Source: Alkalinema sp. RU_4_3
GTDB taxonomy: Bacteria > Cyanobacteriota > Cyanobacteriia > Leptolyngbyales > Leptolyngbyaceae
Assembly: GCA_012031975.1 (NCBI GenBank)
Contig: JAAUSA010000003.1
Span: forward strand, 1 to 63,684
Length of the DNA stretch: 63,684 nt
Direction of reading: 5' to 3'
Made by a program: the position numbers and the translations under genes. This document shows positions 47,096 to 57,227 of this stretch, piece by piece (position 1 is the stretch's first letter; each line of letters begins with the position of its first letter). The notes under the pieces were generated by a model that saw only the letters and a list, made by a program, of their open reading frames with translations, had not been told where the DNA came from and did not search any database.

Positions 47096-47518
47096 GTGAC
47101 TTCCCTATATACCCAATCCCAACGACCCGGTCGCTTCGACTTTCGCGGTTTGCCCTGTCCCTGCTGCGCTCGATCGCGCCTGGAACCCATTTCGCTGATG
47201 GAAGCCCTGGGCTGTAATCACTGTCCCCAGATTTTTATTGTGGATGAAGCCGATCGCCTGATCGCCCAGCCCTCCAGGCTCCAGCCCTCCATCCGGATAT
47301 GGCGCTGGACGGGCCAGCAATGGCGGCTGGTGCGCAATATGGAGGATGCGGAGTTTTTGACCTTCTGTGTGGGGGTGGGACTGCTAATTCTGGGTTGGAT
47401 CTTCGCGGTGCGTTATCTGATCATGGGTGTGCAGATTCTTTACTGGGCCTGCGGAATTTTCTTGTTACCATGGCTACTACTGAGCCTGCGTAATTGGTTG
47501 AGCAGGTTCCGAGGATAG
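47096..47518 (+). CDS. Small membrane protein with N-terminal Cys motif, 140 aa
   Basis: GTG start. Residues 21-45 have two Cys pairs, GLPCPCCARSRLEP and LGCNHCPQIF, a zinc-ribbon-like arrangement. A soluble segment follows (SIRIWRWTGQQWRLVRN), then two helices (LTFCVGVGLLILGWIFAV, ILYWACGIFLLPWLLLSL). It resembles conserved cyanobacterial proteins but I cannot name the family. It ends 5 bp before the ProA-like start. Confidence 0.7.
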   Translation: MTSLYTQSQRPGRFDFRGLPCPCCARSRLEPISLMEALGCNHCPQIFIVDEADRLIAQPSRLQPSIRIWRWTGQQWRLVRNMEDAEFLTFCVGVGLLILGWIFAVRYLIMGVQILYWACGIFLLPWLLLSLRNWLSRFRG

Positions 47519-47523
47519 CGCCC

Positions 47524-48779
47524 ATGACCGATTCCTGTTCAGTGCTTGCTCAGGCCATTACTGAGCAAGCCTATGTCGCTTCTCGGGCCTTGGCTGTGGT
47601 GCCCGGAGAGGATCGCGCCCAGGTGATTCAGGCCATCGCCCGCACCATCGGTAAGCGCCAAAATGACATCCTTGAAGCTAATACACTGGATCTAGAAGTC
47701 AGCCGGGAAATGGCGGTGCCAACCCTGCTGCTGGAATGGCTGCGGCTGACCCCGGAGCGATTGCAGTCGGTGGTCAAGACCCTGGAGCGCCTCAGTGAGG
47801 TGCCCGATCCGATCGGACGCATGAGCCCAGCGGGGTTCCTCAATCCCTCGGGGCAGAGTTATTTGCAGTTGATGCCGCTTGGGGTGGTGGCCTTTATCCA
47901 TGAGTCCCTGCCGGAATTGGCGGCGATCGCGTGGGGCTCTGTCTGCGCACGGGCAACAGCATTATTTTGAAGGGCGGGCCGGAGGCCAGTCAGACCAACG
48001 CGGTGTTTGCCCAGATTTTTGAGGACTGTTTGCAGGAGGGGCATCTGCCGCCGGGCTGCGTGGCGACCTTTTTGGGCGATAGCAACTGTACGCTGCGGGA
48101 TTTGGTCACCCAGGATCGCTGGCTAAATCTGGTGATTCCCTACGGGCGACCGAGCTGGGTGGAGCAGATTGTTCGGCAATGTACGGCCCCGGCCCTTCGG
48201 ACGGCCATGGGCAACTGCTATCTGCAATGGTCCCTGTCTGGGAACTGGGAGACGGTGCGATCGATGATTTTGGATAGCCACTTGACCCATCCGGACCCGG
48301 TCAATGCCATTGAGAAGGTGCTGATTCACCCGGACCATAGTGCTTCGACCCTGGCCATGCTGTGGAATAGCTTGCGGGAGAAGGGGTTTGAACTGCGGGG
48401 GGATGGGGATTTGGTGGCGGAGTTTCCGGAATTGGGGGCGATCGTGGCGCCGGGGGAATGGCAGCAGGCCTATCTGAAGCGGATTGTGGCCTTTAAGCGG
48501 GTGCCCAGCTTTGAAAGCGGCATCGCCTGGATTAATCAAAATAGCAGTGGCCATGCGGACAGCCTGGTGACGGAGTCCTACGCCGAGAGCCAGCGTTTTA
48601 GTGCCCAAATCGACAGTGCGGCGGTCTACATCAACAGTTCACCGAGGTTTCACAGGCGGCCCCTGCGGGGCGATAGCGTCTTCCTCGGCATGTCCAACCA
48701 AAAGGGCTACCGACGGGGGATGGTGGGGTTGGAGACGCTGACGACCCTGAAGCAGGTGGTGCAGGGCTATCGGGTTTGA
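47524..48779 (+). CDS. proA: Gamma-glutamyl phosphate reductase (ProA) homologue lacking the catalytic Cys (one frameshift)
   Basis: Aldehyde-dehydrogenase-fold family that reduces glutamyl-5-phosphate in proline synthesis. Start ATG 47524 (MTDSCSVLAQAITEQAY). The frame breaks near 47938; restoring one G gives ELAAIAVGLCLRTGNSIILK. Family text: GRMSPAGFLNPSGQSYLQLM, VVAFIHESLPE, GGPEASQTNAVF and, at the end, LRGDSVFLGMSNQKGYRRGM. The active-site position that reads S-x-C-N in true ProA reads DPVNAIEKVLIHPD, so Val replaces the catalytic Cys. About 418 residues repaired. It may be a paralogue with another role. Confidence 0.82.
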
Positions 48780-49255
48780 ACGGCGTCAAAGGGCTGGTTA
48801 TCCCAGGGTTGGCGGCGGAGCGGAGCGGTCGATCGATATTTGATCACACCCGTGAGTTGCTTGGCCGAGACCAGTTTGCCATGGAAGGCCAGGTTTTCCA
48901 GGGGTTCGCCATGCTTGCAGGTGAGGCGATCGAGCTTTAGGACAAAGTGGTTGGTTTCCTGGAGACGACCCGTGAGCTGGGGCAGTTTGGCCTCGGGGGT
49001 TTGACCCGGTAGGGTGGCGGTGAGGAAGGCCCCGGACTGTTGGAGCTGGAGATCCAGGTCGCGCAGGCAGGGCGGCAGGGCAGCGGTTTTGAGCCGATAG
49101 CGGCCCGCTATACTGGGCGGCGCCACCAGGTTCTTTTCCCCATAGGCCGTCACGGCGCCAAATAGGGCGACCACTGCGGCGATCGTGCCGATATAAAAGG
49201 CCAACAGCCTCCCCGAAGGTTTCCGCGCCATAAATTTCCCCCAATCGATCCTCAA
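48767..49255 (-). CDS. Hypothetical membrane-anchored protein, 162 aa
   Basis: Single N-terminal helix (LLAFYIGTIAAVVALFGAV, about residues 17-35) and an exported domain rich in hydrophobic beta segments (AGRYRLKTAALPPCLRDLDL, then LPQLTGRLQETNHFVLKLDR) with two Cys, which could form a disulfide. ATG 49231 (MARKPSGRL) may be the true start. It overlaps the proA homologue tail-to-tail by 13 bp. Family not recognised. Confidence 0.65.
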   Translation of the reverse strand: MRIDWGKFMARKPSGRLLAFYIGTIAAVVALFGAVTAYGEKNLVAPPSIAGRYRLKTAALPPCLRDLDLQLQQSGAFLTATLPGQTPEAKLPQLTGRLQETNHFVLKLDRLTCKHGEPLENLAFHGKLVSAKQLTGVIKYRSTAPLRRQPWDNQPFDAVQTR

Positions 49256-49293
49256 ATCATAGCGTCTAGAATGGAGCAGTAAGCTTTAGTCGT

Positions 49294-50286
49294 TTGGGAG
49301 CCCAGGCAATGACAGCTGTTTCCCGCAGATCTTTAGACGATCTGGCATCTGCAAACGTGGCGCATCTACCCACCATGTATGACCTGCCCAGTGAAGATCC
49401 CGAGGAGCTTGGTTTGCCCGATCTATTCCATGACATTCAGCCCCACCTGCTCAGTCGCACCCTGCGTTTGGAACCCCACCATGGGGAAGATTGGCTGACC
49501 GCCAGCGATCTCAACCTATATTACGACCCCAACCACACCCTCCGGCACAAACGCCCGGACTGGGTTTTGGTGCTCGGCGTGCCCTTTCTCTACAAAGGAC
49601 CGGGCTGGGCAACCAAGGGCATCAATCCCGAGGGCGACGGTCACCAGAGCTACGTGATGTGGCATGAGAAAGTCGCCCCGACGCTGGTGGTGGAGTTGCT
49701 CTCCGAGGGCACCGACGGTGAAGACCTCGGCCCCTTCAAGCCAGCACCCAAACGCATCAGAACGCCAAAGCCCCTATCCGCCAAGGCAAAGGCCAAACTC
49801 AAGGCCAAGCCCCCTAGGAAATTTGAGGTCTACGAACAGATCCTCAAGATCCCCCACTACATCGTCTATGACGCCTCCACCAAGGTTCTGCTGTACTTCC
49901 GCCTAATCAACGGACGCTACAGTCCCCAAACGATCGCCCCAACGGCCCCCCACCTCTGGATCCCTGAACTGAACCTGGGCCTGGGCCTTTGGACAGGCAC
50001 CTTCGATCGCATGGACCAAACCTGGCTACGCTGGTGCGATGCCCAGGGCAACTGGATAGCCACGGACACCGAGGCCGCTAAGGCAGAAGCAGAAGCGGCT
50101 AAGGTTGAAGCTGAAGCCGCCAAGGCTGAAGCCGATCGCCAACGGCAGGCCAAGGCGCAAGCAACCCAGCAACTCCAACAGGTGGCCCAAACCCTACTCG
50201 ATCGCGGCCTCAGCCCCGTGGAAGTTAGCAGCATCACGGGCTTGACAGAGATGGCGATCGCCCAACTCAACCGCCCAAACCCCTAA
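49294..50286 (+). CDS. Uma2 family (DUF820) nuclease-like protein with Ala/Glu coiled-coil tail
   Basis: Restriction-endonuclease-fold family very abundant in cyanobacteria; activity mostly unproven. 330 residues. Core text: HKRPDWVLVLGVPFLYKGPG, TLVVELLSEGTDGEDLGP (acidic active-site residues), FEVYEQILKIPHYIVYDA. A linker rich in Pro/Lys interrupts the core (FKPAPKRIRTPKPLSAKAKA). The C-terminal stretch (AAKAEAEAAKVEAEAAKAEA) is a coiled coil, followed by LLDRGLSPVEVSSITGL, an HTH-like end. Confidence 0.85.
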   Translation: MGAQAMTAVSRRSLDDLASANVAHLPTMYDLPSEDPEELGLPDLFHDIQPHLLSRTLRLEPHHGEDWLTASDLNLYYDPNHTLRHKRPDWVLVLGVPFLYKGPGWATKGINPEGDGHQSYVMWHEKVAPTLVVELLSEGTDGEDLGPFKPAPKRIRTPKPLSAKAKAKLKAKPPRKFEVYEQILKIPHYIVYDASTKVLLYFRLINGRYSPQTIAPTAPHLWIPELNLGLGLWTGTFDRMDQTWLRWCDAQGNWIATDTEAAKAEAEAAKVEAEAAKAEADRQRQAKAQATQQLQQVAQTLLDRGLSPVEVSSITGLTEMAIAQLNRPNP

Positions 50287-52418
50287 ATCAAACCACCCAA
50301 GTGGTCAATTCCCGCCTCCACCGATCGCGTAATCAGCAGCGAAGACTGGCAGCGCACCGCCAAAGCCTCCGGGGCATGGCCCAGGGAAGACTGGCCAACC
50401 GCCGCCGATCGCCCCCAGGATTGGCTGACGCCAACAATGGTTAGGTCAGCGGTCGCCGTGGCATGGATCAGGGTTTCCATGGGTTTTGAGGTATGGATGA
50501 TCGGCGTGGCGATGCGCGATCGCACCGATTCGGGGAGTTTTGCGAGGCGATCGGTCGTGTAGCGGCTGAGGGCCACGGATTTGAGCCGCAGCAGACTGAG
50601 TTCGCGGTTGGGGTCGTTTAGTACCAATCGCAGGGCCAGATCCAAACCCAGTTCCGTATGATGGCTAGAACTGTCCAGCAGCAGGATTTGTCGAACGGGC
50701 TTGGCATCGGCCCGTTCGATATAGACCGCCACATCCACGGGGGCATTGTTAAGAATCTGGGCCACCCGGCCCCCCAGCCGACTGTTGCTGAACACGGGCC
50801 GATGCCAGCCCAACAAAATCAGGTCGATTTCCTTCTGCAACGCCAAATCCGCCGTCGTCCGGGCCACATCCTGGGAAACCTGGACGATCGGCTCAATGGC
50901 CGTGGCCGGAAAGGCGTCGGCCAGCAGCGTCTGACTGCTAAGCAACCGCTCAATCTGCTCCCGCCGCACCTTCAGGCGGCGATCGGCCTCCAGGGGCATG
51001 CTCTCAAAGTAATAGTCATTCTCCAACTGCACCAAGCTCAGGGGCAGCACCATGGCCGGAGCCACCTCCCCGGCGATCGCCCCGGCCATGCTTAGGAGCG
51101 GCTGCTGACTCTTTGGGTTGGCCATGGGCACCAGAACACGGTAGGGGCCTGCGGTTTTGCGATCGCCCTTGGGGACTTGCAGGGCAGCTTGAGCGCGATC
51201 GCGCGGATAGGTCCAGGCCAGCAGGGGCGAGGTCATGAAGGTGGTGACCAGGGCCATGATCACCAGCATCGTGAACAGCAGCGGCGTAATCACCCCCAGA
51301 CTTAAGCCGATATTCAGCACAATCAGTTCCGTCAGGCCCCTGGTGTTCATCAGCCAGCCCAGGGCCGAGGAATCCTGATTGCTGAGGCCCGAAAGTCGGG
51401 CCGCTAGGAAGGTGCCGCAGTATTTTCCGGCGATCGCCACAAAGAGCACCAATGCGCAGAGCGCCCAGAGAATCGGCTGATTCAGCAGGCCGATCTGGGT
51501 TTTCAGCCCGCTGTAGGCAAAGAAGATCGGCAGCAGCACCACCAGCACAAAGTCCTCGGTCTTCTCGGCGATCACCCGCGTCAGGTCCGCCTGCTTGGGC
51601 ATCAAGGCACCGACGAGGAAGGCCCCAAAGATAAAGTGAATGCCGATCAGCTCCGTCATCACCGCCGACAGCACCACACAGACATAGATCAGCGCTAGTA
51701 AGGACTGGTCCAACTTGCCCGAGGAGCTGAAAATCTTGGCAATCTGGGCCAGCAAAGGACGGCCCAGCAGCACCATGCTGCCCACGTACAGCAGCGATAG
51801 CAAAATCACAGGCACCGCCCCCACCATGCTGTTGGTGCGCGCCATGGAAATGGCCAAGGCTAGCAAACACCAGGCCGTCACATCATCCACCGCCGCACAG
51901 GTCAGGGCCAGGGTGCCGATCCTGGTGTTTTGCAAATTCTTTTCCGTCAGGATGCGGGCCAGCACCGGGAAGGCCGTGATCGACATGGCGGCGCCCAAAA
52001 AGAGCGAAAAGGCCGTAAAGGAGACGCCCTGCTGGGACATCAGGGGATAGAGCAGCACCGCCAGCAGCAGCCCCAGGGAAAAGGGCGTCACAATACTGGT
52101 ATGGGAGACTAGCACCGCTGTTTTCAAACCGCCTTTGAGGTATTTGGGATCGAGTTCCAGGCCGATCAGGAACATGAAAAAGATCAGGCCCAGGTCCTTC
52201 AAAATCTCCAGCAACGGCAGGGTCTGGGGCGGAAACAGGAAGGCACTCAAGGCTGGCGCCACCGCACCTAGCAGGGAAGGCCCGAGCATAATGCCCGCAA
52301 CAATTTCGCCGATCACCAGGGGCTGATTAATCCGGCGAAACCCCAGGCCCACCAGCCGCGAGACGCCAATAATCACCACCACCTGGATCAAAACCTGAAC
52401 GATTCCACTGATATGCAT
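50283..52418 (-). CDS. Cation:proton antiporter, CPA2 family, with C-terminal universal-stress-like domain
   Basis: Membrane antiporter (Na+ or K+/H+) with about 12 helices in residues 1-400: IGEIVAGIMLGPSLLGAV, ILKDLGLIFFMFLIGLELDP, TLALTCAAVDDVTAWCLLAL (with the ion-binding DD) and IFGAFLVGALMPKQ. The last about 300 residues are soluble, with two parts resembling USP domains (VLVPMANPKSQQPLLSM and RQILLLDSSSHHTELGLDLA), ending CQSSLLITRSVEAG. 711 residues, intact. The ion is unknown. It converges with the Uma2 gene by 4 bp. Confidence 0.92.
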   Translation of the reverse strand: MHISGIVQVLIQVVVIIGVSRLVGLGFRRINQPLVIGEIVAGIMLGPSLLGAVAPALSAFLFPPQTLPLLEILKDLGLIFFMFLIGLELDPKYLKGGLKTAVLVSHTSIVTPFSLGLLLAVLLYPLMSQQGVSFTAFSLFLGAAMSITAFPVLARILTEKNLQNTRIGTLALTCAAVDDVTAWCLLALAISMARTNSMVGAVPVILLSLLYVGSMVLLGRPLLAQIAKIFSSSGKLDQSLLALIYVCVVLSAVMTELIGIHFIFGAFLVGALMPKQADLTRVIAEKTEDFVLVVLLPIFFAYSGLKTQIGLLNQPILWALCALVLFVAIAGKYCGTFLAARLSGLSNQDSSALGWLMNTRGLTELIVLNIGLSLGVITPLLFTMLVIMALVTTFMTSPLLAWTYPRDRAQAALQVPKGDRKTAGPYRVLVPMANPKSQQPLLSMAGAIAGEVAPAMVLPLSLVQLENDYYFESMPLEADRRLKVRREQIERLLSSQTLLADAFPATAIEPIVQVSQDVARTTADLALQKEIDLILLGWHRPVFSNSRLGGRVAQILNNAPVDVAVYIERADAKPVRQILLLDSSSHHTELGLDLALRLVLNDPNRELSLLRLKSVALSRYTTDRLAKLPESVRSRIATPIIHTSKPMETLIHATATADLTIVGVSQSWGRSAAVGQSSLGHAPEALAVRCQSSLLITRSVEAGIDHLGGLI

Positions 52419-52515
52419 AGCCCAAACCTATTCCGGCAAATCATCTTCGCACTTTTAGGAGGGTAGCGAACAAATCGGCTTCGGCTAAGGTTTTCGCAAC
52501 AACAATTTAAGCGGC

Positions 52516-53726
52516 CTAGTTCAATTTCAGCGATCGCCCCCGCCAGGTCCAGCCCCAGCCCGTCTCGGTCTTAATCCAGGAGGCCACCGGAATAGCCGCA
52601 GCAATCACGCCCCCCAGCCCCGATAGCCACCAATAGCGGCCCGGAATATTGCCCAGGATCGTCACTCGTCGCCTTACCCAAATCTGCCAAGGATCAGGCC
52701 GATCGCCAAGGACAGGGCGATCGCTCCCAACCCCAGATGGCGAGGCAACACCACCAGCGCCAACCCCCCCACGACCCAGGGCAGCGGGTAGAGAATCGCC
52801 ATGACCAAGGCCCCAAACAGCGTCGCTTGGGTGTCGCGCCTGGCCCCCAGGTGCCAGTTCTTGGTCCAGCCCTCCCAGAGTTGGGGGAGCGATCGATACA
52901 TCTGCACCGAGGCCAGATCATGGCCCAACCCGTACCAAAGTTTGAATCCCTGGGTTTTAATCCGCCGGGCCAGCGCCACATCCTCGACAATCTCTGCGGC
53001 CAAGGCCCGGTGGCCGCCGATTGTTTCGTAGGCCGATCGCCGAAACAGCATGAATGGCCCGATCGCCATCACCGTCTCGTCAGCAGGATCATTCACCCGC
53101 CCAAATTCCAACCCCACCGCAAACATCGCCACAATGATCGGCTGCACCAGCCATTCCCCCCAGCAGCCACAGTGGATGGTCGGCCAGCAGGTGAGCAAGT
53201 CGGTGTTTTGTTCCACCGCAAAGGCCAGGGCCTTTTCTAGGCCCCCCGGCTGTAACCGCACATCGGCATCCAAAAACAGAACATAGTCGGTCTGCACCTG
53301 GTCCATCACCTGGGCACAGGCCCAGTTTTTGCCCATCCAGAGTTCATTTTCCGGGCGTTCTGCCCCGGCGACGATCCGCAGACGATCGTCCCCGCGATCC
53401 CGACCCAACTGCTGCAACAGGGCCAGGGTGTCATCCCTGGAGCGATCGTCCACGGCCCACACCTGCAGGCCGGACCAACTGGTGCTATCCAGCACCGCCG
53501 TCACACAGTCCACAATATTCACCGATTCGTTATAGACCGGAATCACCACGGCCAGACTCTGTACTCCTTCCGACAGAGAAAATCCCCCTGGCGTCTCTAC
53601 CCTAAAGCGGATGGCAGCTTGACCCGCTTCCTGTAACTTTTGAGAGAACAGAAGCATCACCACCAGGCAGAGCGATCCTAGCGCCATCGCCCCCACCCCG
53701 AGTCCCCAAAAAACATCCACAGCCAT
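52516..53726 (-). CDS. Family 2 glycosyltransferase, membrane-bound (one frameshift near C-terminus)
   Basis: Processive-type GT2 similar to hopanoid- and carotenoid-linked glycosyltransferases. I take ATG 53726 (MAVDVFWGLGVGAMALGSL), which starts with a helix; an open frame to 53855 adds text that looks like upstream DNA. GT-A core: LAVVIPVYNESVNIVDCV, VWAVDDRSRDDTLALLQQ, VLFLDADVRLQPG (DxD) and EIVEDVALARRIKT (ED). Two C-terminal helices follow. The frame ends at GRFG, but adding one G near 52676 gives GVRRRVTILGNIPGRYWW and the typical end WTWRGRSLKLN at 52516. Substrate unknown. Confidence 0.85.
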
Positions 53727-54161
53727 ACCCCAAATCCAAACGGTTGTAACGAAACACCAACATACAACGTAAATAAAAGTTACACACCCTTGGCTTTCCC
53801 CATAGAATAAAGGGGCTGGCACAGCGATTTTTCGGGAATGCCCAGGGATCAGCATTATCCTTCTTAAGGGATTCTATAGATATGATTTAGATTCTTTCCA
53901 CATATATTTAGATAGAATTCAGATCATCACAGTAGGCCCACAATTCAACACCAATCTTCTATCAGTGATTTTGCATCGACCAGGTTTACCCGGATGACGC
54001 TAGCCCATCGCCGTCGATCGCATCACTCGGATAAAGCAATCGCAGATTGACCCCCCGCCTGGACCATCTGCGGCCCCCTACGCTAAAGGCCCCCCGAGCG
54101 GCCCCGCAGATCTCCCACATCTGTTTTTTAGTGAACCACCCATTTAGCATGGAACCTTAAA
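53727..54161 (+). promoter_or_regulatory. Upstream region of rpaA with a possible leader hairpin
   Basis: About 435 bp between the divergent glycosyltransferase and rpaA. Positions 53880-53945 are AT-rich, a likely promoter zone. Further down, atctgcgg (54066-54073) and ccgcagat (54104-54111) pair across a C-rich loop, close to the rpaA start at 54162, so the rpaA leader may fold. No gene seen. Confidence 0.45.
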
Positions 54162-54893
54162 ATGCCTCGAATTTTAGTCATTGATGATGATGCGGCTATA
54201 GCCGAACTGGTATCGGTCAACCTGGAAATGGCTGGCTACGAAGTGATTCAGGGTGCCGATGGCATCAAGGGTCAGGCCCTGGCCCTCCAGATGCAGCCCG
54301 ATTTGATAATGCTAGACTTGATGCTGCCCAAGGTGGATGGCTTCACGGTCTGCCAGCGCCTGCGCCGCGACGATCGCACCGCCGATATCCCCGTCCTAAT
54401 GCTGACGGCCCTGGGCCAGACCCAGGATAAGGTCGAAGGCTTCAATTCCGGGGCCGATGACTATTTGACCAAGCCCTTCGAGGTTGAAGAGATGCTGGCG
54501 CGGGTGAGGGCCTTGCTGAGACGCACCGATCGCATTCCCCAGGCCGCCAAGCACAGTGAGATCCTCAACCATGGGCCGCTGACGCTGGTGCCGGAGCGGT
54601 TTGAAGCGATCTGGTTCAATCGCACGGTGAAGCTGACCCACCTGGAGTTTGAGCTGCTGCATTGTCTGTTGCAGCGCCATGGCCAGACGGTGTCTCCGAG
54701 CGAGATTCTCAAGGAAGTCTGGGGCTACGATCCTAACGATGACATTGAGACGATCCGGGTCCATGTCCGTCACCTGCGCACCAAACTAGAACCAGAACCG
54801 AGGCATCCCCGCTATATCAAAACCGTCTACGGCGCGGGCTATTGTTTGGAGCTACCCAACGTGGCCGAGATGAACGCCGAAATGTCCGCCTAG
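54162..54893 (+). CDS. rpaA: Response regulator RpaA (OmpR/PhoB family)
   Basis: Transcription factor downstream of the circadian kinase SasA and involved in phycobilisome-to-photosystem energy distribution. 243 residues. Receiver: [20 protein letters not shown] with the acidic pocket, phospho-accepting Asp in [20 protein letters not shown] (about residue 53) and Lys in [14 protein letters not shown]. Output: winged helix with [20 protein letters not shown] and [17 protein letters not shown], then [14 protein letters not shown]. The linker [15 protein letters not shown] is characteristic of RpaA rather than RpaB. No kinase is adjacent. Confidence 0.95.
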   Translation: MPRILVIDDDAAIAELVSVNLEMAGYEVIQGADGIKGQALALQMQPDLIMLDLMLPKVDGFTVCQRLRRDDRTADIPVLMLTALGQTQDKVEGFNSGADDYLTKPFEVEEMLARVRALLRRTDRIPQAAKHSEILNHGPLTLVPERFEAIWFNRTVKLTHLEFELLHCLLQRHGQTVSPSEILKEVWGYDPNDDIETIRVHVRHLRTKLEPEPRHPRYIKTVYGAGYCLELPNVAEMNAEMSA

Positions 54894-54911
54894 GCTATTC
54901 CCCAACGGACC

Positions 54912-54937
54912 GCTTGACCTGGTATGTTGGGTCAAGC
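54912..54937 (+). terminator. Possible hairpin after rpaA
   Basis: gcttgacc / ggtcaagc with a 10-nt loop, 18 bp after the rpaA stop; only weak T content follows. It lies just before the ABC-transporter start I prefer. Confidence 0.4.
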
Positions 54938-54950
54938 AAATTTCGTTGGA

Positions 54951-56128
54951 ATGGAAGCCGTGGCCTCTGTCAGCCTAGAATCCCTCTACAAAACCTATCC
55001 CCCTCGCAAGGGCAGCCCCGCCAACCCGGTTCTGCGTGACATCGACCTGACCATTGGGGACGGCGAATTTCTAGTCCTAGTCGGCCCCTCCGGCTGCGGC
55101 AAATCCACTCTACTGCGCACCATCGCCGGCCTCGAAACCATCACAGGTGGCACCATCAGAATTGGCGATCGCCCCGTCAACGACCTTCCCCCCAAGGATC
55201 GCGACATCGCCATGGTGTTCCAGAGCTACGCCCTCTATCCCCATATGACCGTCTACGACAACCTGGCCTTTGGATTGCGCCGCACCAAAAGCAAATCCCC
55301 CGCTTGGCAAACCCTCCTGGTCGAAACTAGCCGTAACCTGCCCAAACCCCTGCGCTACAGCAACGATCGCGAAAAAGCAATCTCTACCCAGGTACAAACC
55401 ATCGCCCAGATTCTCCAGATCGATCACCTGCTCGATCGATTGCCCAAACAGCTCTCGGGCGGACAGAAACAGCGGGTTGCGCTCGGGCGGGCCCATGGCC
55501 GCGCTCCCCAGGTCTTCCTAATGGACGAGCCTTTGTCAAACCTCGATGCAAAACTGCGGGCCGAAACCCGCTCCCAAATCGTCAAGCTCCAGCGCCAGCT
55601 CGGCACCACCACGATCTACGTCACCCACGATCAAGTCGAAGCCATGACCATGGGCGATCGGATCGTCGTCCTCAGCGAAGGCGAAATCCAGCAGGTGGCC
55701 ACGCCCCTGGACCTATATAACCACCCAGCCAACCGCTTCGTCGCCGAATTCATCGGCTCGCCCCCCATGAACTTCATCCCCGTCCAGGTGCAAGGGCCAC
55801 TGACCCTAGTGCATCCTGAGTTTCGCATCACCCTACCCAACCGCTACGCAACCCCGCTCGAACCCCGCGAAGGCGAAACCATCACTCTCGGCATCCGCCC
55901 CGAACACCTCACCCCCGCGATCGCTCCCCCAAAAACTTCGCCATCAAGGTCGATCTGCTCGAAGCCTTAGGGAGCGAAACCCTCGTCAACGGACAGTTTG
56001 GCGATCGCGCCCTCCAGGCCCGCATCAACCCCGAGGTGCCCGTCCGCCTAGGCGAACCCCTCTGGCTCAGCATTGAAGCGGAGAAGGTGCATCTGTTTGA
56101 TAGCGTCACGGGCCGATCGTTGGTTTAG
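54951..56128 (+). CDS. ABC transporter ATP-binding protein, MalK/UgpC type (one frameshift)
   Basis: Motor subunit of an importer for sugars or glycerol-3-phosphate-like solutes. Start ATG 54951 ([17 protein letters not shown]) is preferred because the ATG at 54924 lies inside a hairpin. Walker [14 protein letters not shown] loop [19 protein letters not shown], an insertion of about 30 residues, signature [14 protein letters not shown], Walker [18 protein letters not shown] loop [14 protein letters not shown]. The usual text after GRA (Met/Leu-Val-Arg) reads HGRAP, slightly odd. One G is missing near 55920; restoring it gives [20 protein letters not shown] and the MOBE-like C-terminus ending SVTGRSLV. 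No permease genes adjacent. Confidence 0.88.
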
Positions 56129-56146
56129 ACCAACAAAACCCACAAA

Positions 56147-56189
56147 AAACCGGAGGGGTCTAGCCACCATGGCTAAACCCCTCCGGTTT
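56147..56189 (-). terminator. Terminator of the allophycocyanin operon
   Basis: Long stem aaaccggaggggt / acccctccggttt with an inner stem tagcc / ggcta; on the minus strand it is followed by a T run. It lies 17 bp after the apcC stop and also stands behind the converging ABC gene. Confidence 0.8.
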
Positions 56190-56205
56190 GACGATCAGCA
56201 ATCGT

Positions 56206-56409
56206 TTAGGCTAAGCCTGTATTCGCACCGGGCTTACCCGTTGCCAATTCAACCTTGACAATCCGGCCACCCATCTTTTGGATGCGCTGCTGCTCTTTAA
56301 ACCAATTGTCATAGGGCACCAACTTCGTAAAGAAGGTATTTTGCAATTCCCGCTGGGTACGAATTCTCGTCTGGCTGGGAACGCAAGCCGTGACCTTAAA
56401 CATTCTCAT
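56206..56409 (-). CDS. apcC: Phycobilisome core linker ApcC (LC 7.8)
   Basis: Small linker that caps the allophycocyanin cylinders of the core. 67 residues: MRMFKVTACVPSQTRIRTQR, ELQNTFFTKLVPYDNWFKEQ and GGRIVKVELATGKPG form a CpcD-type domain. Transcribed last, 262 bp after apcB, ahead of a strong terminator. Confidence 0.97.
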   Translation of the reverse strand: MRMFKVTACVPSQTRIRTQRELQNTFFTKLVPYDNWFKEQQRIQKMGGRIVKVELATGKPGANTGLA

Positions 56410-56671
56410 GGGTCCGTCTCTCCTAATTCAAACCAAGTAGCAAATTGATTTTCTTATGCATTCCCCCAGCCTACCTGTGGTCTGAGCCCACATGGGGGGT
56501 TTCGAATGCTGCTGCCGAGGCGATCCCAGCCAACGGATACGATCGCGCCATCGATATCAAATTTGGAAGTCAAGCATTAAACCTAGATCGCTAAAACCAA
56601 CAAAAGCCTTTGACGAGCTAACCTCAATACCTGACTTCCAGGGATGTCTAAACCACCGAAGCGATTTAAAC
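56410..56671 (-). other. apcB-apcC intergenic region
   Basis: 262 bp. It contains a short hairpin, tgtgg-tctgagc-ccaca (about 56476-56492) flanked by C and G runs, which could attenuate or process the transcript so that apcC is made at a different level from apcA-apcB. No gene. Confidence 0.4.
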
Positions 56672-57157
56672 CTAGCTCAAGCCAGAGCAGGTGTAGTCGA
56701 AGTACACAGCCATTTCCTTACCAGCATCGGAACCCACCAAGGAAGCGGTGACTTCTTTCATGGCTTGGATTGCCTGAGTGGTGGAACCCACGGGCACGCC
56801 TAGGCTGTTGTAGGTTTCCTTCAGACCGTTGAGCACGCGCTCATCGATGATCGAAGGGTCGCCGGCCAGCATGGCGTAGGTGGCATAGCGCAGGTAGTAG
56901 TCCAAGTCACGGATACAGGCCGCATAGCGACGGGTCGTGTACATGTTGCCGCCGGGACGGGTGACATCGGAGTACAGCAGGGATTTCGCAACAGCTTCCT
57001 TGACGATCGCAGCTGCGTTAGCCGAAATGGTGGAGGCGGCACGAACGCGGAGTTCGCCGGTTGCGAAGTAGCCCTTGAGCTTGTCGAGGGCGGCGCTGTC
57101 CAGGTACTTACCTTGGACGTCGGAGGAGTTAATGACTGCGGTAATAGCGTCTTGCAT
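56672..57157 (-). CDS. apcB: Allophycocyanin subunit beta
   Basis: Phycobiliprotein of the phycobilisome core. 161 residues. [20 protein letters not shown] start; phycocyanobilin-binding Cys in [20 protein letters not shown] (about residue 81), and the [10 protein letters not shown] methyl-Asn site. [20 protein letters not shown] and the end [11 protein letters not shown] are typical. It follows apcA by 70 bp. Confidence 0.98.
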   Translation of the reverse strand: MQDAITAVINSSDVQGKYLDSAALDKLKGYFATGELRVRAASTISANAAAIVKEAVAKSLLYSDVTRPGGNMYTTRRYAACIRDLDYYLRYATYAMLAGDPSIIDERVLNGLKETYNSLGVPVGSTTQAIQAMKEVTASLVGSDAGKEMAVYFDYTCSGLS

Positions 57158-57227
57158 GATTCTAGATTCCTTTAATCAGGGTTTACGAAACGGGAAGATG
57201 AACGAACCAACGGTTTGAACCCGAGGC

